Source of the DNA: Pseudobdellovibrionaceae bacterium
Lineage (GTDB): Bacteria; Bdellovibrionota; Bdellovibrionia; Bdellovibrionales; UBA1609
Length of the DNA: 64,000 nucleotides
Direction of reading: 5' to 3'
Assembly: GCA_020635055.1 (NCBI GenBank)
Contig: JACKAN010000002.1
Span: 186,001-250,000, forward strand
Below, one piece after another: positions 43,580-52,124 of this stretch. Within the stretch, counting starts at the first letter, position 1; each line of letters begins with the position of its first letter. The notes beneath the pieces are model-generated. The model was given only the letters and a program-made list of their open reading frames with translations, searched no databases and had not been told where the DNA came from. The position numbers and the translations under genes were made by a program.

Positions 43580-46177
43580 ATGAACGATGTTGAAAAAATG
43601 ACCCGTAAAAGCCAAGAAGCCATGCAGGCAGCGGCTAGTTTAGCAGAAGAAAGTCAACACGGTTCGGTAGAGCCCGAACACTTAGCCTTTGCCATTCTTA
43701 CCCAAGAAGATGGCATTGTACCTAGAGTCTTAGAGCAGATGAATATCTCAATACAAAAACTTAAAAGCGAAGTTTTGAATAAAGTAAAGAATTTTCCAAA
43801 AGTTTCTGGTGATTCTGTTAGAGTAATTGCAAGTCCATCACTTGTTCAGGTTTTTAAGGAAGCAGAACGAGAAGCTAAAAGTTTGGGCGATAGTTATATA
43901 TCTACTGAACACTTTGTCTTAAGTTTTTTTAAAGCCCAAGCTCAAGTAAAAAAGCTTTTCGAACAAGAAGGGGTCAACTATAATAGTTTTTTAAAGAGGT
44001 TAGAAATGATAAAAGGCGACAACAAAGTGACAGATGACAATCCAGAAGCCAAATTTGATACTTTAAACAAATATGCTCGCGATTTAACCGAACTTGCTGA
44101 AAAAGGCAAATTGGATCCAGTAATAGGTCGAGATGAAGAAATAAGACGGGTAATACAAGTTTTATCTAGAAGAACAAAAAATAATCCTGTTTTGATTGGT
44201 GAGCCCGGCGTAGGAAAAACAGCCATTGCAGAGGGGCTGGCTCTAAGGATTATTAATGAAGATGTACCCAATGTCCTTATAGGAAAAAAATTAATGTCAT
44301 TGGATATGGGTGCTTTAATTGCTGGCGCTAAATATCGGGGTGAATTTGAAGATAGACTCAAAGCTGTAATTAAAGAAGTATCTACTAGTAATGGTCAAAT
44401 AATTCTTTTTATAGATGAATTGCATACTTTAGTTGGGGCTGGAAAAAGTGATGGAGCTATGGATGCTGGCCAATTGCTAAAGCCCGCTCTTGCTCGTGGT
44501 GAGTTACGGTGTATAGGCGCAACCACTCTTGATGAGTATAGAAAATATATTGAAAAAGACAAGGCTCTGGAAAGAAGATTTCAGGCAGTGAATGTTAGCG
44601 AGCCCAGCGTTGAAGATGCTATTACAATTTTACGAGGTCTCAAAGAAAAGTATGAAGTACACCATGGAGTTCGTATTTCTGACTCTGCTGTTGTGCAAAG
44701 TGTGAAACTTTCTGATCGTTATATAACCGAACGTTTTTTGCCGGACAAAGCTATTGATCTAATGGATGAAGCCGCAAGTCGTTTGAGTATCGAAATTAAT
44801 AGTGTGCCAGCTGTCATTGATGAAAAACAAAGAAAATTAACTCAACTACAAGTAGAAAAAGAAGCTTTAAAAAAAGAAAAAGACGCTAGCTCAAAGGATC
44901 GCTTAAAAATTGTAGATAAAGAAATCTCAGATTTAGAAATGGCGACTGCAGAATTAAGGAAGCAATGGGAGTTAGAAAAGTCAGAAATTGGTGGATTAAA
45001 GAGCACTAAAGAAGAAATTGAAGTGGTGAGATTAGAAATAGAAAGGGCTGAAAGAGCTGGGGAGTTAGAAAAAGCTGCGGAATTAAAATACGGAAAACTG
45101 CCAGAGTTAGAAAAACGTTTAATTAAGTATGCTGAACAAAAGGGTCAGGAAGTTGGTGAAGATAAACTTCTAAGAGAAGAAGTGGGGCCTCAAGAAATAG
45201 CAGAAGTAGTAGCTAAATGGACAGGTATACCCGTTAATAAAATGTTACAAACTGAAGGTGAAAAACTCATTCATATGGAGAAGTTTCTACAAAAAAGAGT
45301 AGTGGGGCAAGATGCAGCTCTTGAGGCGGTATCAGATGCCATTCGAAGAGCTCGTGCAGAAATTTCGGATCCTAATAAACCCATTGGTAGTTTTATTTTC
45401 TTAGGACCAACAGGTGTTGGTAAAACAGAGACTGTAAAAGCTTTAGCTGAGTTTCTTTTCGATTCTGATGAAGCCGTCATTCGTATCGACATGAGTGAGT
45501 ATATGGAAAAACACGCTGTTTCACGATTGATCGGAGCGCCCCCCGGATATGTGGGTTACGATGAAGGGGGCCAGCTTACAGAACAGGTGAGACGTCGACC
45601 TTATAGCGTAATCTTGTTTGATGAAATTGAGAAAGCGCATCCCGATGTTTTCAATATCCTATTACAAGTGTTGGATGATGGTCGTTTAACAGATGGTCAA
45701 GGTAAAGTTGTAGATTTTAAGAATTCGGTTTTAATAATGACCTCAAATATTGCAGCACATGCCATTGCCGATGAAAGTTTGAGCAATAAAGAAAAGGAAG
45801 AGGAAATTCAAAGAGCTCTTAAAGAAAGCTTTCGTCCAGAGTTTTTAAATAGAATTGATGAAATTATATCTTTTAATTCTTTGGGAGAAGCGCAGTTGTC
45901 AGGAATTGTTAAAATTCAATTGAAGCTTGTTGAAGATAGACTTAGGTCTAAAAAAATAGAAGTAAAATTTGATGACAAGGCTTTAAAGTATTTGGGTGAA
46001 AAAGGATTTGATTCTATATATGGAGCCAGACCTTTAAAGAGGGTTATTCAAAATGAAATTTTAAATCCAATGGCTAAAATGATTATACAAGGGGAATTGC
46101 CTGCGGGTACAATTCTTAAGGTGTCAGCCAATGATTTAAAAATTGAGTTTCTAAAAAATAATAAATCAATTGGATAA
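43580..46177 (+). CDS. clpB: ATP-dependent disaggregase ClpB
   Basis: The 865-residue Hsp100 chaperone acts with DnaK to dissolve protein aggregates in the cytoplasm. Domains in order: N-terminal double Clp repeat (about 1-150), NBD1 with Walker A GEPGVGKT near 205 and its IDELHTLVGAG segment, the M-domain coiled coil (about 405-525), NBD2 with Walker A GPTGVGKT near 610 and the GAPPGYVGYDEGG pore loop, and the C-terminal D2 small domain. AAAAGGAAAA precedes the ATG. The M domain separates it from ClpA and ClpC. It is probably heat-inducible, but no known heat-shock promoter or CIRCE box is seen. Confidence 0.97.
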   Translation: MNDVEKMTRKSQEAMQAAASLAEESQHGSVEPEHLAFAILTQEDGIVPRVLEQMNISIQKLKSEVLNKVKNFPKVSGDSVRVIASPSLVQVFKEAEREAKSLGDSYISTEHFVLSFFKAQAQVKKLFEQEGVNYNSFLKRLEMIKGDNKVTDDNPEAKFDTLNKYARDLTELAEKGKLDPVIGRDEEIRRVIQVLSRRTKNNPVLIGEPGVGKTAIAEGLALRIINEDVPNVLIGKKLMSLDMGALIAGAKYRGEFEDRLKAVIKEVSTSNGQIILFIDELHTLVGAGKSDGAMDAGQLLKPALARGELRCIGATTLDEYRKYIEKDKALERRFQAVNVSEPSVEDAITILRGLKEKYEVHHGVRISDSAVVQSVKLSDRYITERFLPDKAIDLMDEAASRLSIEINSVPAVIDEKQRKLTQLQVEKEALKKEKDASSKDRLKIVDKEISDLEMATAELRKQWELEKSEIGGLKSTKEEIEVVRLEIERAERAGELEKAAELKYGKLPELEKRLIKYAEQKGQEVGEDKLLREEVGPQEIAEVVAKWTGIPVNKMLQTEGEKLIHMEKFLQKRVVGQDAALEAVSDAIRRARAEISDPNKPIGSFIFLGPTGVGKTETVKALAEFLFDSDEAVIRIDMSEYMEKHAVSRLIGAPPGYVGYDEGGQLTEQVRRRPYSVILFDEIEKAHPDVFNILLQVLDDGRLTDGQGKVVDFKNSVLIMTSNIAAHAIADESLSNKEKEEEIQRALKESFRPEFLNRIDEIISFNSLGEAQLSGIVKIQLKLVEDRLRSKKIEVKFDDKALKYLGEKGFDSIYGARPLKRVIQNEILNPMAKMIIQGELPAGTILKVSANDLKIEFLKNNKSIG

Positions 46178-46223
46178 ATTGTATTAACAATGCCGACGGC
46201 CTATGACAAAATGATAGTAATAT

Positions 46224-47195
46224 ATGGCAGCTAAGATTCATTGTTTTTTTTCAGATGAGAATAGTTTTCCTGAAATTATAAAATTCAGTGAAAATAATAA
46301 CAAAATCATTGCTCATCACCCTAAAAATGAAAAAGAAATGCTATCTAAGTTGCCTCCAAATATTGAGCCACATATTTTACTTTTTGATCCTAAGACATTG
46401 TCTCATTATAGTAAGGAAACTATTGAATTTCTGAATAGTGAACATAACTATATTTTAGCCCTGGTCTCTCTTGAAGAAGAGAATGATAGCAACATCAAGT
46501 TTTTACATATTAGCCCCAGTATTGGTCATTTAATTCCCATTAAAAATAAAACTTTAGAAAGTGAAATGAAAAAGTTGTTAATGATAGTCGATGCAGCTGA
46601 TGCTGCTCAAGGCTTAGAAATGACTATAGAGAAAGTTTTAAATAATTTAGTGAATAAAAAAAGTTATTTATTATCCGAAAGCCAAGAGCGATGGGCTTGT
46701 TATGATGGAATTACAGAGTACTTGGAAAATTTATCTGTTTTTCCTGATTTTTCTAATATAATTAAAATGGCAGCTTCAGAGTTACTCACAAATGCATTTT
46801 ATGATGCACCTAAGAACCCAGAAACTGGGAAATCATTGAATCCCAGCAGAAAATCTAAAATCCACTTGGTTCCTCCCAAGAAAGTGGAGTTTACTTTAGG
46901 TATGTCTGAAGATAATCAGTACTTGTGGATGTTTGTAAGAGATCCTTTTGGCACTTTAGATAAATCTACTTTAGTTGCTGCCTTATTAAGGGCAGCTATT
47001 GAGAGAACAGCAAAGTTGGACCAAGAGGGTGGTGCTGGTTTGGGTCTTAAAATAGTATATGAAAGAGCCTCAGAATTAGTTTTTGGATTAAATATTGGAG
47101 AATCTACTCTCGTTGGTTGTAAATTTAAACTGACAAAAAGAAACCTCATTTTTGATGCTGAATTGGCCAGTTTACATATTTGCATAAGGCCCTGA
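46224..47195 (+). CDS. Protein with RsbW/GHKL-type ATPase domain and receiver-like N-terminus
   Basis: The 323-residue protein has a beta-alpha N-terminal part of about 120 residues (AAKIHCFFSDENSFPEIIKF) that may be a degenerate receiver or an unrelated fold. A C-terminal GHKL ATPase-type domain follows: helix IIKMAASELLTNAFYDAP (N box) and later GGAGLGLKIVYERA (G box). This pattern fits a serine-kinase/anti-sigma factor or a histidine-kinase ATPase remnant. No histidine phosphoacceptor is obvious. It is between clpB and the riboflavin operon, on the same strand. Its target is unknown. Confidence 0.65.
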   Translation: MAAKIHCFFSDENSFPEIIKFSENNNKIIAHHPKNEKEMLSKLPPNIEPHILLFDPKTLSHYSKETIEFLNSEHNYILALVSLEEENDSNIKFLHISPSIGHLIPIKNKTLESEMKKLLMIVDAADAAQGLEMTIEKVLNNLVNKKSYLLSESQERWACYDGITEYLENLSVFPDFSNIIKMAASELLTNAFYDAPKNPETGKSLNPSRKSKIHLVPPKKVEFTLGMSEDNQYLWMFVRDPFGTLDKSTLVAALLRAAIERTAKLDQEGGAGLGLKIVYERASELVFGLNIGESTLVGCKFKLTKRNLIFDAELASLHICIRP

Positions 47196-47325
47196 AAATA
47201 ATCACTTTTTTATAAAGTCATTTGACTGTCTTATCAAGCCTTGATAACTTCTCTCAACTTTGAAGTAATTTCACCTTCGTGGTATCTGCCAGAAATCAAA
47301 GTGGGAGGAAGAGGCCTCAAAACTC

Positions 47326-47940
47326 ATGTTCACAGGAATTGTAGAAACCCAAAGTGAAATCATAGAGGTTCAAGCCGGCTCACAATGTCTACAAATATCA
47401 ATAAAGAAACCCAATAGTTTTAATGATTTAAAAGTGGGCGATAGTATAGCTGTCAATGGCGTTTGTCTAACTCTTGAAAATTTTGATCAAAATTCCATGA
47501 AATTTACCATAGCAGCTGAAACCTTAAAAATTACAGGTTGGACAGCTGAGAAGTTAATTAATCTTGGTTCACTAAATTTAGAGAGATCTATGTTAGCTTC
47601 TGATCGTATTCATGGACACTTTGTATTGGGACATGTGGATGGAATGGCTAAAGTTAAAGAAAAGCGTCCCGAGGGGCAGGCTATGATATATAAAATTCAA
47701 TTGCCAGAGGAATTTCAAACTTTTGTTTGGAGTAAGGGCAGTTTAAGTTTGAATGGCGTGAGTTTAACGATTAATTCTTTTGAGAACAGCACTGTTGAAG
47801 TTTGTTTAATTCCAGAGACGCTCAAACGCACAAATTTAACAAAACTAAACAAAGGTGATTTTTTAACTTTTGAGATCGATGCAATGGCTAGAAGTTTTGT
47901 TCACCTTTGGAAAATGGAAAAGCAAAATGTACAAGTTTAA
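47326..47940 (+). CDS. ribE: Riboflavin synthase, alpha chain
   Basis: The 204-residue enzyme converts two 6,7-dimethyl-8-ribityllumazines to riboflavin. It has two lumazine-binding repeats, beginning MFTGIVETQ and with the second around SDRIHGHFVLGHVDGMAKVK. The family signatures VGDSIAVNGVCLT and the second SLSLNGVSLTIN are present. GGAGGAAGAGG upstream of the ATG is a possible ribosome site. No FMN riboswitch (RFN) was recognised in the 130-base leader. It overlaps the ribBA start by 14 bases. Confidence 0.95.
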   Translation: MFTGIVETQSEIIEVQAGSQCLQISIKKPNSFNDLKVGDSIAVNGVCLTLENFDQNSMKFTIAAETLKITGWTAEKLINLGSLNLERSMLASDRIHGHFVLGHVDGMAKVKEKRPEGQAMIYKIQLPEEFQTFVWSKGSLSLNGVSLTINSFENSTVEVCLIPETLKRTNLTKLNKGDFLTFEIDAMARSFVHLWKMEKQNVQV

Positions 47941-49063
47941 TTCTATATCCGAAATTATTGAAGACATTCGAAATGGTAAAATGGTTATATTGGTCGACGA
48001 CGAAAACCGAGAAAATGAAGGCGACTTAATCATTGCTGCCGACCATGCAAATCCACACAGTATTAATTTTATGGCAACTTATGGTAGGGGGCTAATTTGT
48101 TTAGCCATGGTTAGAGAACAAATCCAAAGATTGGGATTGCCTCTTATGGTAAAAGATCATCTCAATCACTCGCCAAATAAAACTGCATTCACTGTAAGTA
48201 TTGAAGCCGCCAAAGGCGTGACAACTGGAATTTCTGCTGCCGATAGATCCCACACCATTAGGGTGGCATCAAATCCAAATGCAAATGGTGATGACATTAC
48301 AGTTCCTGGACATATTTTCCCAATTCAAGCTCAAGAGGGTGGTGTGTTAAAACGAGCAGGTCATACTGAAGCAAGTGTTGATTTAGCTGTATTGGCGGGA
48401 ATGAACCCATCCGCTGCTATTTGTGAGATAATGAATGTTGATGGGTCTATGGCTCGTGTGCCAGAGCTTATGGGATTTGCAGATAAGTTCTCTTTAAAAA
48501 TAGGAACTATTGAAGATTTGATTGAATACCGTATTGAGCATGACACATTTGTTGAAGAAGTAGAAAGTGTTCCCTTTGAAACTGAACATGGGTCCGGCTT
48601 CACTATGAAGGTATTTAAAAATCATTTGGATAATCGGGAGCATTTAGCATTAATTAAGGGCAATGTTTCTTTATCTGAACCTTGTTTAGTTCGTGTGCAT
48701 ACTGAAAATGTTTTGGGAGATATTTTTGCCGCAAAAGGCTCTACAACTCGTCAAAGTCTTGAGTCTTCTTTGAAAATGATAGATAAAGAAGGGAGGGGTG
48801 CCCTCGTTTATTTGTGCATGGAAGATTCTGAACAGCGTCTCATTCAACGAGTAAAAAGTTATAAGAATCCTGATTTTGATAAAAAAGATTATGGAGTTGG
48901 GGCTCAGATACTCAGGTCTCTCGGAATTCATAAATTAAAACTCCTCTCCAATTCTCCATCGAGGCCTGTAGGCTTAAAGGGATATGGTTTGGAAATTGTT
49001 GAAACTGTTCGTTTGATAGAAAATTCAAATCCAAGTCCACAAATATTGAGGCCACATTTATGA
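47927..49063 (+). CDS. ribBA: 3,4-dihydroxy-2-butanone-4-phosphate synthase with degenerate GTP cyclohydrolase II half
   Basis: The ATG at 47927 gives the normal N-terminus YKFNSISEIIEDIRNGKMVI; it overlaps ribE by 14 bases. Residues 1-205 are a complete DHBP synthase: acidic metal loop DDENRENEGDLI and later HTEASVDLAVLAG. The second half aligns with GTP cyclohydrolase II, but the zinc-binding cysteines (normally SECLTGD and RCDCG) are replaced: HTENVLGDIFAA and KGSTTRQSL. The catalytic region is altered too. This suggests that only the RibB activity remains, as reported for so-called RibBX proteins. A separate GTP cyclohydrolase II would then be needed elsewhere. Confidence 0.9.
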   Translation: MYKFNSISEIIEDIRNGKMVILVDDENRENEGDLIIAADHANPHSINFMATYGRGLICLAMVREQIQRLGLPLMVKDHLNHSPNKTAFTVSIEAAKGVTTGISAADRSHTIRVASNPNANGDDITVPGHIFPIQAQEGGVLKRAGHTEASVDLAVLAGMNPSAAICEIMNVDGSMARVPELMGFADKFSLKIGTIEDLIEYRIEHDTFVEEVESVPFETEHGSGFTMKVFKNHLDNREHLALIKGNVSLSEPCLVRVHTENVLGDIFAAKGSTTRQSLESSLKMIDKEGRGALVYLCMEDSEQRLIQRVKSYKNPDFDKKDYGVGAQILRSLGIHKLKLLSNSPSRPVGLKGYGLEIVETVRLIENSNPSPQILRPHL

Positions 49064-49557
49064 CAGATATTATTCAAGGTAGCTTAGATGTTATGGATCT
49101 AAAAATAGGCATGGTCACCGCTAAATTTAACAGTCCTGTAACTGAAAAATTAGAACAAGGAGCCTTAACCAGATTTTCTGAATTGGGTTTTAAAAAGGAA
49201 AATATCTTTTGTGTGCGCGTACCCGGTGCTGTGGAAATCACGCTGGCGACGAAATGGCTTTTAGAACAAGGTTGTGATGCTGTAGTGACATTAGGTGCGG
49301 TAATCCGAGGAGAAACCTCACACTATGACTATGTCTGCAATAGTGTCGAACGGGGTTGTACAGAGCTCATGTTAACTACGGGTAAGCCTGTCGCATTTGG
49401 CGTATTAACAACAGAAAATGGTGAGCAAGCATTTGCTAGAGCGGGTGGCAAAAAGGGAAATAAAGGGGCTGAGGCTGTTGACGTTGTAATTGAAATGTTA
49501 AATCTAAAGAATTCAATAAAAAAAATAACCATAAAGGAGACCCCTAATGCCAGGTAA
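49060..49557 (+). CDS. ribH: 6,7-dimethyl-8-ribityllumazine synthase
   Basis: The 165-residue protein makes lumazine from DHBP and the ribityl-aminouracil, as a capsid-like or pentameric assembly. Signatures: ARFNSPVTEKLEQG-type segment at KFNSPVTEKL, VRVPGAVEITLATKWL and the GAVIRGETSHYDYV active-site loop. It overlaps ribBA by four bases. It feeds riboflavin synthase made by the first gene of the operon. The next small gene starts inside its last codons. Confidence 0.96.
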   Translation: MTDIIQGSLDVMDLKIGMVTAKFNSPVTEKLEQGALTRFSELGFKKENIFCVRVPGAVEITLATKWLLEQGCDAVVTLGAVIRGETSHYDYVCNSVERGCTELMLTTGKPVAFGVLTTENGEQAFARAGGKKGNKGAEAVDVVIEMLNLKNSIKKITIKETPNAR

Positions 49558-49783
49558 AGAAGAGAGTTTTTCATTAAATGATGTATATATAAAGTTGAGT
49601 CAGCGAGTGAGTGCTTATAATGCAAAACTTTTGTTACACACAATTAAAGTAGGCGCTGGTATTCATAGCGAACAGGATGACAAATTAAATCCAGAAGAAG
49701 CTAAGAGCCTTTGTTTAGAGTTGATCAAGAAGGGCGGACCAGCTTTTCAAGTTGGAAAAGATTTGTATTCTCAGGTCCAATAA
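49547..49783 (+). CDS. Small protein in the place often held by nusB, unknown function
   Basis: The 78-residue product starts at an ATG with AAGGAG about 7 bases upstream and overlaps ribH by 11 bases, so it is coupled to the riboflavin operon. It is helical and charged (DKLNPEEAKSLCLELIKKGG). In many bacteria nusB follows ribH; this protein is half the NusB size and I see no NusB signature. Its function is unknown. About 60 bases separate it from the kinase gene. Confidence 0.7.
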   Translation: MPGKEESFSLNDVYIKLSQRVSAYNAKLLLHTIKVGAGIHSEQDDKLNPEEAKSLCLELIKKGGPAFQVGKDLYSQVQ

Positions 49784-49845
49784 TCTTAATATAATTATGA
49801 CTTCTATGGGGGGGTGTTTATTATATTAAGAGTGGAAGATAAAAA

Positions 49846-52110
49846 ATGAAAATTTTAGATGGCGATTCAAGTCTTGGTAAGGGTCCACAGGAGTTGCTTA
49901 AGCGACGCAAAGAATGGGCCTTAATCATTTCTGTGGGAGTGATTTTTCTAATTCTCTCTTGGGTAGCCTTTCGCATTTTTGGTTACAGTCACAATTTACC
50001 TTTTGAATATTCCATTTTCTTTTTTGGACTAGTCAATTTTAATATAATAATTTTTCTTTTATTAGCCTTTTTGATTTTTCGGAATGTAGTAAAGTCTTTT
50101 GCGGAGCGAGAAAAAAGCTTTGCGGGTCGTTCATTAAAAAGTAAGTTAATTGCAGCCTTTGTGACCTTCAGCGTGGTTCCGACAACGCTAATGTTTTTAG
50201 TTTCTGTTTTTTATATTAATAATAGTTTTGATAAGTGGTTTAGCCAAAGAACTTCGAGTGTATTAAAAAGCTCATTAGAGGTAATGAACCAATATTATAC
50301 AAGCGCAAAAAAACGTAACTATCACTTTGCTGAAAAAATTGTTAAAGAGCTTCAAACAGTAAAGCCTAAAAATCTTGAAAAATTTCTTGATGAAAGAATG
50401 GCTTATTACAAATTAGATGCCGTGGAGTTTTATCCAGATTTGTTTTCAAAAAGATATGTGTCCTCCTCTCCAGATTTATCATTGTATCATGTTCCTGAAG
50501 TTTCATTAGACTTTAAGAAAAAAGGAATAATGAAAAAAATTGAGGCCAGTTACTTGCATCATTTTGGTGAGGGCAATTTAGTAAGGATTATTAGACCACT
50601 CACCTGGAGGGGTAAGGACTCTGCTGTAGTAGTTTCCACCTTTATCCCACTCTCCTTAATTTCGAAAATGGATGATATCACGCAAGCTTATGATGATTTT
50701 CGCGATTCAAATACGCTTTCTTATCCTTTAAAATCCATATATTTAATTATTCTTGTTTTGATGACTTTAGTAATCTTATTGGGCGCAACTTGGTTTGGGT
50801 TTTATTTAGCAAAACAATTATCTATACCCCTAGAGATGTTGGCCAAGGCGGCAAAAAGGCTTTCTGATCAGGACTATCATCAAGTCAAAATCAAATCTGG
50901 TTCGCCAGAAATAAATCTTTTGGTCGAAAATTTTAATAGAATGTCAGAAAATTTAGAACGCTCACAGGATGAAATCACTAAATCAAATGAGAGTTTGCAA
51001 GAATACACTAGGTATATTGAAGTTCTCCTTGCTAACGTTACCACAGGAGTCGTATCTATTAACAATGAAGGTTTATTAACTATGATAAATCGACATGCCG
51101 CTAAACTTTTAAAAATTGACCCTAGAAAATTTATTAATAAAAAATTAGAAGATGTTTTACCACTTGAGTTTAAAAAATTATTTTTTGAACTGACTGACAG
51201 CATGACAAAGCATCAGGCCAACACAGTTCGTAAAGAAATACGAATAGAAGTTGCAGGTCGTTCTTTGCCGCTTCAGTTGTCCATTTCTATTTTAAGAAAT
51301 GAAAAAAATGAAGAGTTAGGGAAAATTATTGTTTTTGACGATTTGACAATGGTAGTGAAGGCACAACGAGCTGCCGCTTGGACAGAAGTGGCTCGTAGAA
51401 TTGCTCATGAAATTAAAAATCCTTTAACGCCAATCAGTTTGGCGGCACAACGCTTACAAAGAAAGTTTGGCAAAGATATTCATGATAAAGCTTTTATCGA
51501 GTGCACTCATATGATTATTGAACAAGTTGATGGTTTAAAAAATTTGGTAAATGAATTTAGTAATTTTGCTCGCATGCCAAAAACAGAAACTAAATTGTCT
51601 GATATCAATCAAGTCATTGAAGGTGCTCTTGCGCTATATCGACAAGCCCAGAATAAGGTCGAATTTAAATTTGATAAAAAAATTCAGTGTGCTCCATTTT
51701 TATTGGATCCAGAACAAATGAAAAGGGTTTTTATGAATCTTTTTGAAAATGCCATTGATGCCACAAGCAATTGCTTAAATCCAGTTGTCGAAGTTCGGGG
51801 AGATTACGATAAGGATTTGCGAATTGTGCGAATCTCTGTAATGGATAATGGAAAAGGAATAAGTCCAATTATTAAAGATAGAGTGTTTGAGCCCTATATA
51901 ACCTCGAAAACTCATGGCACAGGATTGGGATTGGCAATTGTGAAGCGCACTGTCGAAGATCACAACGGTTTTATTAGAGCTTTCCCAAATTCTCCTGTGG
52001 GTACGAAAATAGTTATTGAGTTGCCAGTTCTAGGCACTAATATGGAAAAAACAATGACCCAATTAGTTGACGCGGACCTGAAATCCGCTGATAAAGATCA
52101 AGTGTATTAA
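49846..52110 (+). CDS. NtrY-like sensor histidine kinase
   Basis: The 754-residue protein has three to four membrane segments (about 23-45, 55-85, 98-122 and 297-320) with a periplasmic domain between the last two. HAMP (about 320-375), PAS (about 385-480), a HisKA dimerisation helix with H521 in AHEIKNPLTPIS and a GHKL ATPase (N box FENAIDATSN, G box MDNGKGISP and TKSHGTGLGLAIVK-type HGTGLGLAIV) follow. The HEIKNPLTP box and architecture are those of NtrY, which senses redox or nitrogen-linked signals with NtrX. It phosphorylates the regulator encoded next, 14 bases downstream. Confidence 0.92.
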   Translation: MKILDGDSSLGKGPQELLKRRKEWALIISVGVIFLILSWVAFRIFGYSHNLPFEYSIFFFGLVNFNIIIFLLLAFLIFRNVVKSFAEREKSFAGRSLKSKLIAAFVTFSVVPTTLMFLVSVFYINNSFDKWFSQRTSSVLKSSLEVMNQYYTSAKKRNYHFAEKIVKELQTVKPKNLEKFLDERMAYYKLDAVEFYPDLFSKRYVSSSPDLSLYHVPEVSLDFKKKGIMKKIEASYLHHFGEGNLVRIIRPLTWRGKDSAVVVSTFIPLSLISKMDDITQAYDDFRDSNTLSYPLKSIYLIILVLMTLVILLGATWFGFYLAKQLSIPLEMLAKAAKRLSDQDYHQVKIKSGSPEINLLVENFNRMSENLERSQDEITKSNESLQEYTRYIEVLLANVTTGVVSINNEGLLTMINRHAAKLLKIDPRKFINKKLEDVLPLEFKKLFFELTDSMTKHQANTVRKEIRIEVAGRSLPLQLSISILRNEKNEELGKIIVFDDLTMVVKAQRAAAWTEVARRIAHEIKNPLTPISLAAQRLQRKFGKDIHDKAFIECTHMIIEQVDGLKNLVNEFSNFARMPKTETKLSDINQVIEGALALYRQAQNKVEFKFDKKIQCAPFLLDPEQMKRVFMNLFENAIDATSNCLNPVVEVRGDYDKDLRIVRISVMDNGKGISPIIKDRVFEPYITSKTHGTGLGLAIVKRTVEDHNGFIRAFPNSPVGTKIVIELPVLGTNMEKTMTQLVDADLKSADKDQVY

Positions 52111-52124
52111 GGAATAGCAATTTT

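Noticed and set aside
47196..47325. FMN riboswitch before ribE
   Set aside because: The conserved RFN core sequences could not be found in the 130-base leader.
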